A DNA stretch of 64,000 nucleotides from an uncultured Kiritimatiellota bacterium (GTDB lineage Bacteria > Verrucomicrobiota > Kiritimatiellia > RFP12 > UBA1067), in the NCBI GenBank assembly GCA_934635045.1, contig CAKTZA010000003.1, positions 1 through 64,000 on the forward strand, written 5' to 3'. Below are positions 42,141 to 50,772 of the stretch, one piece after another. The position numbers and the translations under genes were made by a program. The first letter of the stretch is position 1. Every line of letters starts with the position of its first letter. The notes beneath the pieces are model-generated. The model was not told the DNA's origin. It searched no databases and saw nothing but the letters and a program-made list of their open reading frames with translations.

Positions 42141-44128
42141 CCATGAAAACAAACAAGACAATCGGATGCGGCCTTGTCGCCGCATGGACGGCGTTCGGGG
42201 CGGCTTTCGCCGCGTCGGGGGCCGAGGGATTCCGCTTCGAGCTGGACGGGCTCGTCACGCCGCGCGGCAAGATCGCGTGGGGCGACATGCTGGAGGTGCG
42301 CAGCTACGAGCGGCCGACCCAGAAGTATAGGACCTACGGCGTGACGGCCAAGGTCCGCGTCTTCACGGCGACGCGCGTCGAGCTCGACTTCACCGAGAAG
42401 GAGTCCGGCGCCTACGTGCCGCTGCGCCTCGACCTCGACGACACGTACCTGCGGGCGCGCGTGGAGGCGGGCGACATCGTCGAGCCGCTCGGCTGCTCGT
42501 ACCGCGTGATGGAGCTCGCGATCCTGCCGACGGCGTTGGACGCGAAGGTTGGCGAGGAGGGCCGCTACCTGCTGCCGATCTACGGCGGGTGCATCGCGCC
42601 GTTCCGGGCCGACCGCCGCCTCTTCACGCGCGACCGCATCTACGTGCAGCAGAACACGTGGGAGAAGATGGGCATGATCAACGCCTTCGGCGCGAGCCGG
42701 AGCGGCGACTCGACGCTCGGCATCGTCCACGGCGGCGACTTCTCCGCGTGGGTCGAGACGACGGTCGACCCCGGCACGGGCGTGTGCCGCCAGAGCCCGG
42801 TCGTGCGCGTGCGCGAGGATCCGGCCGACGTGCAGAGCTTCGAGCGGAAGGAGATCCTCTTCCGCAACCTGAAGGGCGCGAAGGACTGGACGGGCCTCGC
42901 GCTCGCGTACGGCGAGTACCTGCGCACGGAGCGCGAGCTGCTGCCGATCGAGGTGCGCGCGGCGGGCAACGAGCGTCTCCAGTACATCCTCGGCGCGGTG
43001 CGCGTCAACATCTTCATGGGGCTGAAGAAGCCCTTCGTGCCGGACGGCTCCTCGCCGTACTTCTCGGCGACGACCTTCGCCGAGGCGGAGGAGATCGTCG
43101 ACGAGGTGCGGGCGCGCGGCATCGACAAGGCCTGGTTCTGCCTTGTCGGCTGGATCAAGGACGGCCACGACGGAGCCTATCCGTCGCACTTCCCCGTCAA
43201 CGCGCAGGCGGGCGGCGAGGAGGGCCTGAAGCGGCTCATCGCGAAGATCCGCGGCTACGGCTACGCCGTCACGCCGCATGACAACATCCACTCCTGCTAC
43301 GCGGCTTCGCCCGACTACGACAGCCAGATCCCGTGCCGGACGCGCGCGGGCGAGGAGCTGCCGATGGGCATCTGGTCCGGCGGCATGATCCGCATCGGCT
43401 GTCCGCACCTCTACGTGCAGCGGTACGGCGGCGACTTCGCGCGCATCAAGGGGCTCGGCTTCGCCGGCGTCTACTACATCGACGCGCTGATGCCGGTGCT
43501 GTTCCAGTGCCACGATCCGCGCCATCCGGCGGACGAGCGGCAGTTCATCGAGGGTCAGCTGCGCGTGCTGCAGTGGATGAAGTCGGAGTACGGCGTCGCG
43601 GCGACCGAGACGCAGGCGATGCCGGCCCTGAAGTACATCGACTACGGGTCGAACGGCGGCAGCGGCGACCGGGTCTACTTCTCGCGGCTCCTGGATCCCG
43701 ACACGAAGGCGATGTTCGAGCGCTACGTGCCGTTCTACAACGTCGCGATGCACGGCCTCATCGTCTACCAGTCGGGCTGGGTGCACGCCTTCCGCAAGAA
43801 GGGCAAGTGGCTTTCGGCGATCGTCGACGGCGGCGTGCCGGCGGTCGAGACGGCGATGCGCAACGGCGCAAACGGCGACTATTACAGGGACTCGCTCGAC
43901 GACATGATGGCGTGGTGGGAGATCTGCTTCAAGGTCGCGCCCGAGTTCTCGCGCGGCGTCACGACGGCCTTCGAGGAGTTCGCGCCCGACGCCGTGCACT
44001 GGACGTTCCACAACGGGCTGGAGATGTGGGTCAACGCGACGGACGAGGCGGCGGGCGGCCTGAAGCCGCGCACGATCCGCCTCACGCGCCACGGGCAGGA
44101 GATCTACACGGGCAGCTGCGCGCGGTGA
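42137..44128 (+). CDS. Secreted DUF5696-like glycosidase-type protein
   Basis: 663 residues; the ATG at 42137 overlaps the phosphatase stop and a second ATG at 42143 also fits. Signal peptide ending near AAFAASGAEG. The N-terminal half is beta-rich (FELDGLVTPRGKIAWGDMLE), the C-terminal half a TIM-barrel-like domain (GIDKAWFCLVGWIKDGHDGA, GYAVTPHDNIHSCYA, LGFAGVYYIDALMPV, WTFHNGLEMWVN). The pattern suggests the DUF5696 family, often found with polysaccharide-degrading genes, but no biochemical role is known to me. Probable last gene of the carbohydrate cluster, since a promoter follows. Confidence 0.65.
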   Translation: MTMKTNKTIGCGLVAAWTAFGAAFAASGAEGFRFELDGLVTPRGKIAWGDMLEVRSYERPTQKYRTYGVTAKVRVFTATRVELDFTEKESGAYVPLRLDLDDTYLRARVEAGDIVEPLGCSYRVMELAILPTALDAKVGEEGRYLLPIYGGCIAPFRADRRLFTRDRIYVQQNTWEKMGMINAFGASRSGDSTLGIVHGGDFSAWVETTVDPGTGVCRQSPVVRVREDPADVQSFERKEILFRNLKGAKDWTGLALAYGEYLRTERELLPIEVRAAGNERLQYILGAVRVNIFMGLKKPFVPDGSSPYFSATTFAEAEEIVDEVRARGIDKAWFCLVGWIKDGHDGAYPSHFPVNAQAGGEEGLKRLIAKIRGYGYAVTPHDNIHSCYAASPDYDSQIPCRTRAGEELPMGIWSGGMIRIGCPHLYVQRYGGDFARIKGLGFAGVYYIDALMPVLFQCHDPRHPADERQFIEGQLRVLQWMKSEYGVAATETQAMPALKYIDYGSNGGSGDRVYFSRLLDPDTKAMFERYVPFYNVAMHGLIVYQSGWVHAFRKKGKWLSAIVDGGVPAVETAMRNGANGDYYRDSLDDMMAWWEICFKVAPEFSRGVTTAFEEFAPDAVHWTFHNGLEMWVNATDEAAGGLKPRTIRLTRHGQEIYTGSCAR

Positions 44129-44138
44129 GGGCGGAATT

Positions 44139-44147
44139 TGCTATAAT
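44139..44147 (+). promoter_or_regulatory. Extended -10 promoter of cpaB, implying a leaderless transcript
   Basis: TGCTATAAT ends only 6 bases before the cpaB ATG at 44154. A normal start point 6-8 bases downstream of the -10 would coincide with the ATG, so the mRNA would have no 5' UTR. No ribosome binding site is visible. Confidence 0.65.
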
Positions 44148-44153
44148 ACGGGC

Positions 44154-44960
44154 ATGAAACGTGAAATCGTACTCGTCATCAGCCTCGTCGCCGGCGTCCT
44201 GGCCGCCGTGCTGACGCGCATCTACCTGTCGGCGAAGGACGCCGAGGTGCGGGATCTCAAGAACGCGATCAACAGCAAGTACGGCACGCTGGACGTCCTG
44301 TGCTTCAAGAAGGAGGTGCCGTCCGGCACGGTGCTCGCGAAAAGCGACCTCGGCCTCAAGACCGTGCCGGCGATCGGCATGCGCGGGCAGGCGCTGGAGC
44401 TCGAAAGCCTCGGCGAGGTGCTGGGGCGCAAGACGCTCCTCGGCCACAAGGCGGGCGACGTCCTCTTCTGGGCCGACATCGAGGGCGGCAACCCGACGGC
44501 GACGGGGCTTTCGGCGGACATCAAGCGGACGATGCGCGCGGTGTCGATCAACTGCACGGGCGCGGCGAGCGTCTCGTCGATGGTGAAGCCGAACGACCAC
44601 GTGGACGTCATTGGCACGTTCGACTTCGACCGGGGCGATGCGCGCAAGAAGAACTTCGTCACCTGCACGATCCTCCAGAACGTGCTCGTGCTCGCGACCG
44701 GCTCGCGGACGGCGAAGACGCGCGCGAAGGACCTCGGCCTGTCGTCCGGCTACTCGACCGTCACGCTGGAGGTCACGCCGCGCGAGGCCGAGATGCTCGC
44801 GTTCGCCGAGCAGATGAAGGGGCGGCTCGTCCTCTCGCTGCGCAACCGCAACGACACGTCGTTCGAGAAGGAGCTGCCGAAGGTCGACTTCGAGAAGATC
44901 CAGGGCGAGATCGAGGAGCTGAACCTCAAGCGCCAGAGCCAGAAGCTGACCAACCGCTGA
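44154..44960 (+). CDS. cpaB: CpaB/RcpC-type Flp pilus assembly protein
   Basis: 268 residues. One N-terminal membrane anchor (IVLVISLVAGVLAAVLTRIY) then a SAF-type domain with VPSGTVLAKSDLGLKTVP and the RcpC/CpaB block MRAVSINCTGAASVSSMVKP followed by DHVDVIGTFDF. CpaB is a periplasmic protein supporting the secretin of Tad (Flp) pili. It ends with a charged, predicted coiled region. The next gene, 16 bases on, is the CpaF ATPase, which supports the call. Pilin, secretin, CpaE and prepilin peptidase genes are not in this window. Confidence 0.87.
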   Translation: MKREIVLVISLVAGVLAAVLTRIYLSAKDAEVRDLKNAINSKYGTLDVLCFKKEVPSGTVLAKSDLGLKTVPAIGMRGQALELESLGEVLGRKTLLGHKAGDVLFWADIEGGNPTATGLSADIKRTMRAVSINCTGAASVSSMVKPNDHVDVIGTFDFDRGDARKKNFVTCTILQNVLVLATGSRTAKTRAKDLGLSSGYSTVTLEVTPREAEMLAFAEQMKGRLVLSLRNRNDTSFEKELPKVDFEKIQGEIEELNLKRQSQKLTNR

Positions 44961-44976
44961 CGAGGAGGACGACGAC

Positions 44977-46740
44977 ATGGTTCTGACGACGCTCATCGAC
45001 GGCGTGCGCGAGACGCGGGAACTGACGGACGGCGCCTATCTCATCGGGCGCGGCGAGAGCTGCCGCATCCGCTTCGCCTCGCCTGACGTGAGCGAGCGGC
45101 ACGCGATCCTGACCGTGCGCGGCGCACGCGTGCTGATCGAAGACCTGCACAGCGCGAACGGCACGTTCGTGAACGGCGTCGCGATTGACCGCGCCGAGGC
45201 GCTCGACGGTGGCAAGGTCGTGCAGGTCGGCAGCGGCATGCTGCGCGTGAGCGAAGAGCCGGCGGCTGAAGCCGCCGGTCCCGATAAAGACGCGCGTGAC
45301 GCGGCGACTGAAGCCGCTGATGGCGAGGGGGGCGGTCGAAGCGAATCAGACGCCGTTGGTTTCGATGACGCGGCGCGCGAGCCGTCGGCTGATCGTCCTG
45401 AATTTGCTTCGGGCGCGAGCCCCGAAGCCGCCGAGCCGCCGTCCGCACCGGTCGACGACCCGATGCGCGCGCTGCGGCGCAGCGTGCAGAAGCAGATCCA
45501 GCACGAGCTGCTGAAGCGCATGGACATGAAGAAGCTCACCGTCCAGGGCGTGGATCGCGAGGGGCTGGAGGAGAACGCGCGCGCGAAGATCCGCGCCATC
45601 ATCGACGAGGTCGTCGCGAACGGGCGCCTCCCGGAGGGCATCGACCCCGTGCGGCTGGAGGACGACGTCTTCAACGAGGCGATGCGCCTCGGCCCGCTGG
45701 AGGACCTGCTCGCGGATGACTCGGTTTCGGAGATCATGGTCAACGGCCCCGCGCACGTCTACGTCGAGCGCCACGGCAAGCTGGCGCTCTCGGACTGCCA
45801 GTTCTCGGACGACGCGAGCGTCATGGCCGTCATCGAGCGCATCATTGCGCCGCTCGGTCGTCGCTGCGACGAGTCCCAGCCGTATGTGGACGCGCGCCTG
45901 CCGGACGGCAGCCGCGTCAACGCGATCATCGCGCCGCTCGCGCTCTCCGGCCCGACGATCACGATCCGCAAGTTCGCGAAGAAGGCCCTGACGCCGGAGG
46001 ACTTCATCCGCTTCGGCACGTGGACGCACGACGCGGCGGAGTTCATGCGGCTCTGCGTCACGCTGCGGAAGAACATCATCGTCGCGGGCGGCACGGGCTC
46101 GGGCAAGACGACGCTCCTTAACCTGCTGTCGGGCTTCATTCCGGCGACCGAGCGCATCATCACCGTCGAGGACGCGGCGGAGCTGCGGCTTCAGCAGCCG
46201 CACGTCGTGCGGCTGGAGGCGCGCCCCGCGAACATCGAGGGGAAGGGCGCCGTGCCGATCCGCGACCTCGTGAAGAACTGCCTGCGCATGCGACCCGACC
46301 GCATCATCGTCGGCGAATGTCGTGGCGGCGAGGCACTCGACATGCTGCAGGCGATGAACACGGGCCACGACGGGTCGCTGACGACCGTGCACGCGAACTC
46401 GCCGCGCGACGTCATCTCGCGCCTGGAGACGATGGTGCTCATGAGCGGGATGGAGCTGCCGAGCCGGGCGATCCGCGAGCAGATCGCGAGCGCGGTCGAC
46501 ATCATCATCCACGAGTCGCGGATGAGCGACGGCTCGCGCAAGGTGACGGCGATCACGGAGGTGACGGGGCTCGAAGGCAACCAGATCGTCATGCAGGACA
46601 TCTTCGCGTTCCGCCAGACGGGCGTCGACGCGCACGGGAAGATTCTCGGCGAGATGAAGCCGACGGGGGCGATTCCGACGTGGATCGACCAGCTCAAGAG
46701 CCGGGGCATCCACATTGACATGAGGATGTTCCAGGAATGA
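44977..46740 (+). CDS. cpaF: FHA domain-CpaF/TadA secretion ATPase fusion
   Basis: 587 residues. Residues 1-90 form an FHA phosphothreonine-binding domain (GAYLIGRGESCRIRFASPDV, SERHAI, SANGTFVNG). A low-complexity acidic/alanine linker (about 90-160) follows, containing two GC-rich hairpin motifs (45259-45278 and 45301-45317). The C-terminal 420 residues are a complete CpaF/TadA ATPase: DDSVSEIMVNGPAHVYVERH, Walker A GGTGSGKTTLLNLL (K377), ITVEDAAELRLQQPHVVRLE, RPDRIIVGECRGGEALDMLQ and GHDGSLTTVHANSP. It powers Tad pilus assembly. Fusion to FHA is unusual and suggests control by Ser/Thr phosphorylation. It overlaps the tadC-like gene by 4 bases. Confidence 0.92.
   Translation: MVLTTLIDGVRETRELTDGAYLIGRGESCRIRFASPDVSERHAILTVRGARVLIEDLHSANGTFVNGVAIDRAEALDGGKVVQVGSGMLRVSEEPAAEAAGPDKDARDAATEAADGEGGGRSESDAVGFDDAAREPSADRPEFASGASPEAAEPPSAPVDDPMRALRRSVQKQIQHELLKRMDMKKLTVQGVDREGLEENARAKIRAIIDEVVANGRLPEGIDPVRLEDDVFNEAMRLGPLEDLLADDSVSEIMVNGPAHVYVERHGKLALSDCQFSDDASVMAVIERIIAPLGRRCDESQPYVDARLPDGSRVNAIIAPLALSGPTITIRKFAKKALTPEDFIRFGTWTHDAAEFMRLCVTLRKNIIVAGGTGSGKTTLLNLLSGFIPATERIITVEDAAELRLQQPHVVRLEARPANIEGKGAVPIRDLVKNCLRMRPDRIIVGECRGGEALDMLQAMNTGHDGSLTTVHANSPRDVISRLETMVLMSGMELPSRAIREQIASAVDIIIHESRMSDGSRKVTAITEVTGLEGNQIVMQDIFAFRQTGVDAHGKILGEMKPTGAIPTWIDQLKSRGIHIDMRMFQE
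45259..45317 (+). repeat. REP-like hairpins in the FHA-CpaF linker
   Basis: CCGGCGGCT-GA-AGCCGCCGG at 45259-45278 is a perfect inverted repeat of 9-base arms. A degraded second copy, GCGGCGACTGAAGCCGCT, lies at 45301-45318. Both are read through as alanine/glutamate-rich linker. Confidence 0.6.
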
Positions 46741-47414
46741 CCGTTTGGCTGATTGTCGTGCTGTTCGCGGGGGCCTTTGCCGGGCTCGCGTGGTATTTCG
46801 CCTCTGGCGTGAAGATCAAGGCCGGGTGGCAGAACGGCGAGTCGCCGCTTGCTCGCTACCTGGACAACAAGCGGCGCGCGGCGTTCAACCGGCAGCTGCC
46901 CGAGACGCTGGCGACGATGTCGAACGCACTGCGGGCGGGCTTCTCGCTCTCGCAGGCGTTCGAGTCCGTCGTCGAGCAGGGCGAGCCGCCGGTGAGCGAG
47001 GAGTTCGCGATTCTCCAGCAGCAGCTGAAGATCGGCATGGGCTTCGAGGAGGCGCTGGAGTCGCTGTCGGCGCGCGTCGGCTCTGACGACCTGACGCTCG
47101 TGACGACGGCGATCCTCATCTCCCGCAAGACGGGCGGCAACGTGACGGAGATCTTCGACAAGATCTCGGAGACGATTCGCGGGCGGCAGAAGATCGAGCG
47201 CAAGGTGAAGTCGCTGACGGCGCAAGGGCGGCTTCAGGGGCTCATCGTCTCGGCGATGCCGGTCTTCCTCGGCGTCGTGATGACGCTGATCAAGCCGAAG
47301 CTGATGATCCCGTTCCTGACGAGCCCGACGGGCGTCCTCGCCATCTTGGGGATGTGCGCGCTCATCGCCATCGGCTGGCTCATGATCCGGAAGATCATCC
47401 GCATCGACGTCTGA
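46737..47414 (+). CDS. TadB/TadC-like (GspF-domain) inner-membrane protein
   Basis: 225 residues starting in an ATGA overlap with cpaF. One N-terminal TM segment (WLIVVLFAGAFAGLAWYF), a cytoplasmic T2SSF domain (QLPETLATMSNALRAGFSLS, FEEALESLSARVGSDDLTLV, SRKTGGNVTEIFDKI), then two C-terminal TM helices. It would be the platform protein moved by CpaF during pilus assembly. Typical Tad systems have two such proteins (TadB, TadC); only one is seen here before an independent promoter, so the second is elsewhere or missing. Confidence 0.87.
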   Translation: MTVWLIVVLFAGAFAGLAWYFASGVKIKAGWQNGESPLARYLDNKRRAAFNRQLPETLATMSNALRAGFSLSQAFESVVEQGEPPVSEEFAILQQQLKIGMGFEEALESLSARVGSDDLTLVTTAILISRKTGGNVTEIFDKISETIRGRQKIERKVKSLTAQGRLQGLIVSAMPVFLGVVMTLIKPKLMIPFLTSPTGVLAILGMCALIAIGWLMIRKIIRIDV

Positions 47415-47434
47415 CCCCGATTTCCCTCATTTTA

Positions 47435-47443
47435 TGGTATAAT
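47435..47443 (+). promoter_or_regulatory. Extended -10 promoter, second leaderless candidate
   Basis: TGGTATAAT ends 7 bases before the GTG at 47451. As with cpaB, the expected transcription start falls on the start codon and there is no Shine-Dalgarno site. An ATG at 47442 lies inside the -10 and cannot be in the transcript. Confidence 0.6.
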
Positions 47444-47450
47444 GTGGGCC

Positions 47451-48494
47451 GTGAACAGAAAGACAATTTCCCTTGCGGCCATTGCCGCGATTGTGGCGTG
47501 CGGTTCGGTTCGCGCGCAGGATCTCCCGACGCCGGGCGCCGGTTCGGGGGCTCAGACGGCCATCCGCTATGCGACGGACGCCTACCCCGGCTTCGACAAC
47601 GAGAAGACGATCGTCAGCCCCGAACGCAAGAGCCCGCGCTGGTTCGCGTTCATCTTCGGGCCGAACCGGGAGGACGCGAAGAGCCAGCTCGCCTATTGCG
47701 TCGAGCTGATTCGCGCGGGCGACTTCTCGAAGGCGCGCCGCCAGCTCGACGCGCTCGTGCGCGAGTGGCCGACGGCCCCCGAAGCCCCGAAGGCCCAGCA
47801 GGCGCTCGCCGAGCTCTGCCTGACGCGGCTGGGCGAGACGGAGGAGGCGTTCGCGGAATACCGCTACCTGCTCGACTTCTATTCGCTTCAGGCCGACTAC
47901 GACCGGATCGCCGACAAACTCTACCGGGTCGCGTGGCAGATGAAGGCCGAGGGCAAGGAGGTGATGTTCATCCACTTCGAGAACGTCGTGGACGTCCGCC
48001 GCGCGTTCGAGGCGTGCGTCCTGCACGCGCCGGGCGCGAAGTGGGTGCCGGAGGCGATGCTGACGATTGGCGCGCTGCGCGAGAAGGAGGGCGCGTACGA
48101 AAAGGCCGTGCAGGTCTACGAGAACCTGCGCAACATCTACCCGGATGCGGACGAGGCCAAGGCCGCGCTCCTGCACGAGGCGAAGGCGCGCATGGTGCTG
48201 CTGGACGACCACGCCTACAACCGTTCGCGCGCCCGCGACACGCAGGGCTTCCTCCAACTGGCGCGCGAGTCGTGCCGCGCGGAGGACCGCGAGGCGATTG
48301 GCGAGATGCTCTCGCGCGTCGAGACGCTGCTGGCGGACGAGGCGTACCGCAGCGCGCAGTTCTACGACTCGAAGACGCGCACGAAGCGCAGCGCGATCAG
48401 CGCCTACGAGAAGTTCCTCGCGCAATATCCCGAAGGCGAGCACGCCGACGAGGCCCGTGCGCGCCTGGCAGAGCTGAAAGGTTCGGAGAAATGA
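47451..48494 (+). CDS. Exported TPR protein (BamD/YbgF-like)
   Basis: About 347 residues from the GTG at 47451, chosen because the -10 overlaps the upstream ATG. Signal peptide MNRKTISLAAIAAIVACGSV with cleavage near RAQ. The mature part is alpha-helical with degenerate TPR pairs (AKSQLAYCVELIRAGDFSKA, PEAPKAQQALAELCLTRLGE, AISAYEKFLAQYPEGEHADE). It resembles outer-membrane TPR proteins of the BamD or YbgF type but lacks a lipobox, so the exact role is open. It overlaps the lptE-like gene by ATGA, pointing to an envelope-biogenesis operon. Confidence 0.72.
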   Translation: MNRKTISLAAIAAIVACGSVRAQDLPTPGAGSGAQTAIRYATDAYPGFDNEKTIVSPERKSPRWFAFIFGPNREDAKSQLAYCVELIRAGDFSKARRQLDALVREWPTAPEAPKAQQALAELCLTRLGETEEAFAEYRYLLDFYSLQADYDRIADKLYRVAWQMKAEGKEVMFIHFENVVDVRRAFEACVLHAPGAKWVPEAMLTIGALREKEGAYEKAVQVYENLRNIYPDADEAKAALLHEAKARMVLLDDHAYNRSRARDTQGFLQLARESCRAEDREAIGEMLSRVETLLADEAYRSAQFYDSKTRTKRSAISAYEKFLAQYPEGEHADEARARLAELKGSEK

Positions 48495-49009
48495 AGGCAT
48501 TCCGCATACTGTTGTCCCTTTCCCTCGTTGCCGCCTGCTGCGGCTGCGGCGCGAACTACCGGTGGCGTCCGTCCGTGCCGGCGGCGATGCGGACGGTGGC
48601 CGTGCCGACGTTCCGCAACGACTCCGAACTTCAGGAGATCGGGGCAATCGCCGCGCGTCAGGTGCTGCGCGAGTTCCAGCGCGAGGGCACGTTCAAGATC
48701 CGCCCGGCGGGCGACGCGGCGCTGGAGATTCAGGGCGTTGCGCGCGCGGTGTCGTCCGGGACGGCCGCCTACGACCGTCGTTCGGGGCTGCGGATTTCCG
48801 GCTACGAGCTTGTGGGGACGTTCGAGGTGTCCGTCATCGACAAGCGCGCGGGCAAGGTTCTGGTCGACAACCGCGAGTACACGGCACGGGCCGCGTATGC
48901 GACGGGGCAGGACCAGACGACGGCCCAGCGCGACGCCTCCGGGCGGCTGGCCGAGGACCTGGCGCGCCAGGTCGTGGACGATGTCCTCAATCTCAAATGG
49001 GAGAACTGA
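48491..49009 (+). CDS. lptE: LptE-like LPS-assembly lipoprotein
   Basis: 172 residues from the ATG at 48491; the much longer open frame upstream is a shadow of the TPR gene. Lipoprotein leader ILLSLSLVAACCGCGANYRW with a lipobox-like CGC. Then the LptE-type pattern: SVPAAMRTVAVPTFRNDSEL, a helix with RQVLREFQREGTFKI, and EIQGVARAVSSGTAAYDRRS and the C-terminal helix RLAEDLARQVVDDVLNLKWE. LptE plugs the LptD barrel that inserts LPS in the outer membrane. It implies a diderm cell. It overlaps the upstream TPR gene and is 2 bases from the next. Confidence 0.8.
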   Translation: MKAFRILLSLSLVAACCGCGANYRWRPSVPAAMRTVAVPTFRNDSELQEIGAIAARQVLREFQREGTFKIRPAGDAALEIQGVARAVSSGTAAYDRRSGLRISGYELVGTFEVSVIDKRAGKVLVDNREYTARAAYATGQDQTTAQRDASGRLAEDLARQVVDDVLNLKWEN

Positions 49010-49011
49010 AC

Positions 49012-49320
49012 ATGGAAACGAATGAAGTTCATGCCGTGATCGAGCTGAAGATCACGCCGCAGCGGGACTGCGGGTTCGGCAAGCTCGCCGAACGGATCTC
49101 AAAGTTCGAGCAGGTCGAGGCGTGCTTCCTGATGAGCGGCGCCTATGACCTTTTGGTGTTCGTGAAGGGCGAGAGCCTGCAGGACGTCGCGCAGTTCGTC
49201 GCGCAGGACCTGTCGACGATCGACGGCGTCCTCTCGACGGCGACGCACTTCATGCTGAAGACCTACAAGGCCGGCGGCGTGCTCGGCAAGCTGGACGATT
49301 CGCGACTGGAGGTGTCGTGA
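49012..49320 (+). CDS. Stand-alone Lrp/AsnC-type ligand-binding (RAM) domain protein
   Basis: 102 residues from the ATG at 49012. The whole protein is one alpha/beta RAM domain: AVIELKITPQRDCGFGKLAE, FEQVEACFLMSGAYDLLVFV, FVAQDLSTIDGVLSTATHFM. It lacks the HTH of Lrp regulators. Such single-domain proteins bind amino acids and may modulate partner regulators or enzymes. Its stop overlaps the ATG of the next TPR gene (49320), so it is cotranslated with envelope/TPR genes rather than with a regulator. Confidence 0.8.
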   Translation: METNEVHAVIELKITPQRDCGFGKLAERISKFEQVEACFLMSGAYDLLVFVKGESLQDVAQFVAQDLSTIDGVLSTATHFMLKTYKAGGVLGKLDDSRLEVS

Positions 49321-50708
49321 TGGCGGTCGATCTTGCCCAGAAGGCCCAGAACTTCACGAACCGCGGGCGGCAGGCGCTGGAGACGGGCCGCTACGAGCTC
49401 GCGGTGGACATGCTGATGGAGGCGGTCGCGGCCGCGCCGGACGTGCTGGAGACGCGCAAGCTCCTGCGCGCGGCGCAGATCGCGAACTTCCGCAAGAACG
49501 GCAAGGCCGGCTTCGGCGCGAAGCTCGGCTACATGATGGCGCGGCAGAAGATCGCCGGCCTCATCAAGAAGGGGAAGGCCGCCGAGGCGATGGCCGAGGC
49601 GGAGAAGCTCCTCTCGCAGAATCCGCTCGACGCGGACAACATCGAGGCGGCCGTCAAGGCGGCGGAGGCGGCCGGCAAGGCCGACCACGCGGCGATCACG
49701 GTCGAGGCGGCGTACGAGTGCTCGAACAGGGACCCGGCCCTCCTGGAGCGCGTGGCGACGTACTACACGATGGCGAAGCGCTGGGACAAGGCGCGCGACG
49801 CCTACCAGAAGCTTTCCGAACTGAAGCCCGGCGACCAGCGCATCCTGCAGCTGCTGAAGAACACCGAGGCGCGCGCGACGATGAACGAGGGCTGGGAGCA
49901 GTCCGTCGGCAAGAAGGGCGGCTTCCAGAACCTGATCGCGAACAAGGAGCAGGCCGCGAAGCTCGACGCCGCGAACAAGGCGGTCGTCACGGGCGACGAC
50001 GCCGAGATCCTGATCCAGGAGAAGCTCAAGCAGATCGAGGCGGAGCCGAAGAACATGAACGCCCGCCGCGCGCTCGCCCGCATCTACATCCAGGGCAAGC
50101 GCTACTACGAGGCGATCGACGTCCTCCAGCAGGCGATCGCGGCGTCCGGCACGATGGATCCGGAGCTCGACCGCATGCTCTCGCAGACGAAGGTTCAGTA
50201 CTACGACCAGCAGATCGAGGCCCTGCGCGCGGAAGGCCGCGAGGAGGAGGCCGTCAACATGGAGGGCGAGAAGAACCAGTTCGTCTTCGATGACCTCGCC
50301 CAGCGCGTCGAGCGCTACCCGAACGACCTGCACCTCCGCTTCGAGCTCGGCAAGCAGTACTACACCTACGGCTATTACGAGGAGGCCCTGACGCACTTGC
50401 AGCTCGCGCAGAAGTCGCCGAAGGACCGTCTCTGGGCGCTCTACTACCTCGCGATGTGCTTCCTCGCGCAGGGGCAGACCGACATGGGCGTCATGCAGCT
50501 CGAGACGGCGCGCGACGCGATTCCGACGATGGACGAGCTCAAGAAGAACGTCGTCTACCAGCTCGGCCTCTGCGCCGAGGCTGCGGGCGACCTCGAGAAG
50601 GCCTACCAGTACTACAAGGACGTCTATTCGAGCGACGTGGGCTTCCAGGACCTCTCCGAGCGCATGCTCGCGGTGAGCCAGGCCCTGAAGCAACAGCAGC
50701 AGGGGTGA
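49320..50708 (+). CDS. Cytoplasmic TPR protein
   Basis: 462 residues from the ATG at 49320 (a GTG sits 3 bases earlier). No signal peptide or TM segment. Helical hairpins of TPR type run throughout: FTNRGRQALETGRYELAVDM, WDKARDAYQKLSELKPGDQR, MNARRALARIYIQGKRYYEA, LHLRFELGKQYYTYGYYEEA, then MCFLAQGQTDMGVMQLETAR and LEKAYQYYKDVYSSDVGFQD. It is probably a scaffold for a protein complex; partners are unknown. Last gene of the run before the tRNA promoter. Confidence 0.75.
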   Translation: MAVDLAQKAQNFTNRGRQALETGRYELAVDMLMEAVAAAPDVLETRKLLRAAQIANFRKNGKAGFGAKLGYMMARQKIAGLIKKGKAAEAMAEAEKLLSQNPLDADNIEAAVKAAEAAGKADHAAITVEAAYECSNRDPALLERVATYYTMAKRWDKARDAYQKLSELKPGDQRILQLLKNTEARATMNEGWEQSVGKKGGFQNLIANKEQAAKLDAANKAVVTGDDAEILIQEKLKQIEAEPKNMNARRALARIYIQGKRYYEAIDVLQQAIAASGTMDPELDRMLSQTKVQYYDQQIEALRAEGREEEAVNMEGEKNQFVFDDLAQRVERYPNDLHLRFELGKQYYTYGYYEEALTHLQLAQKSPKDRLWALYYLAMCFLAQGQTDMGVMQLETARDAIPTMDELKKNVVYQLGLCAEAAGDLEKAYQYYKDVYSSDVGFQDLSERMLAVSQALKQQQQG

Positions 50709-50725
50709 GCCGTTTCGGTTCGCAC

Positions 50726-50755
50726 TTGCGCGAAGCGCGGCGAATATGATATACT
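50726..50755 (+). promoter_or_regulatory. Promoter of tRNA-Glu
   Basis: TTGCGC at 50726-50731, 18-base spacer, then extended -10 TGATATACT at 50747-50755. The tRNA begins 17 bases later. Confidence 0.6.
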
Positions 50756-50772
50756 ACGCCCCCGTTGAACAC

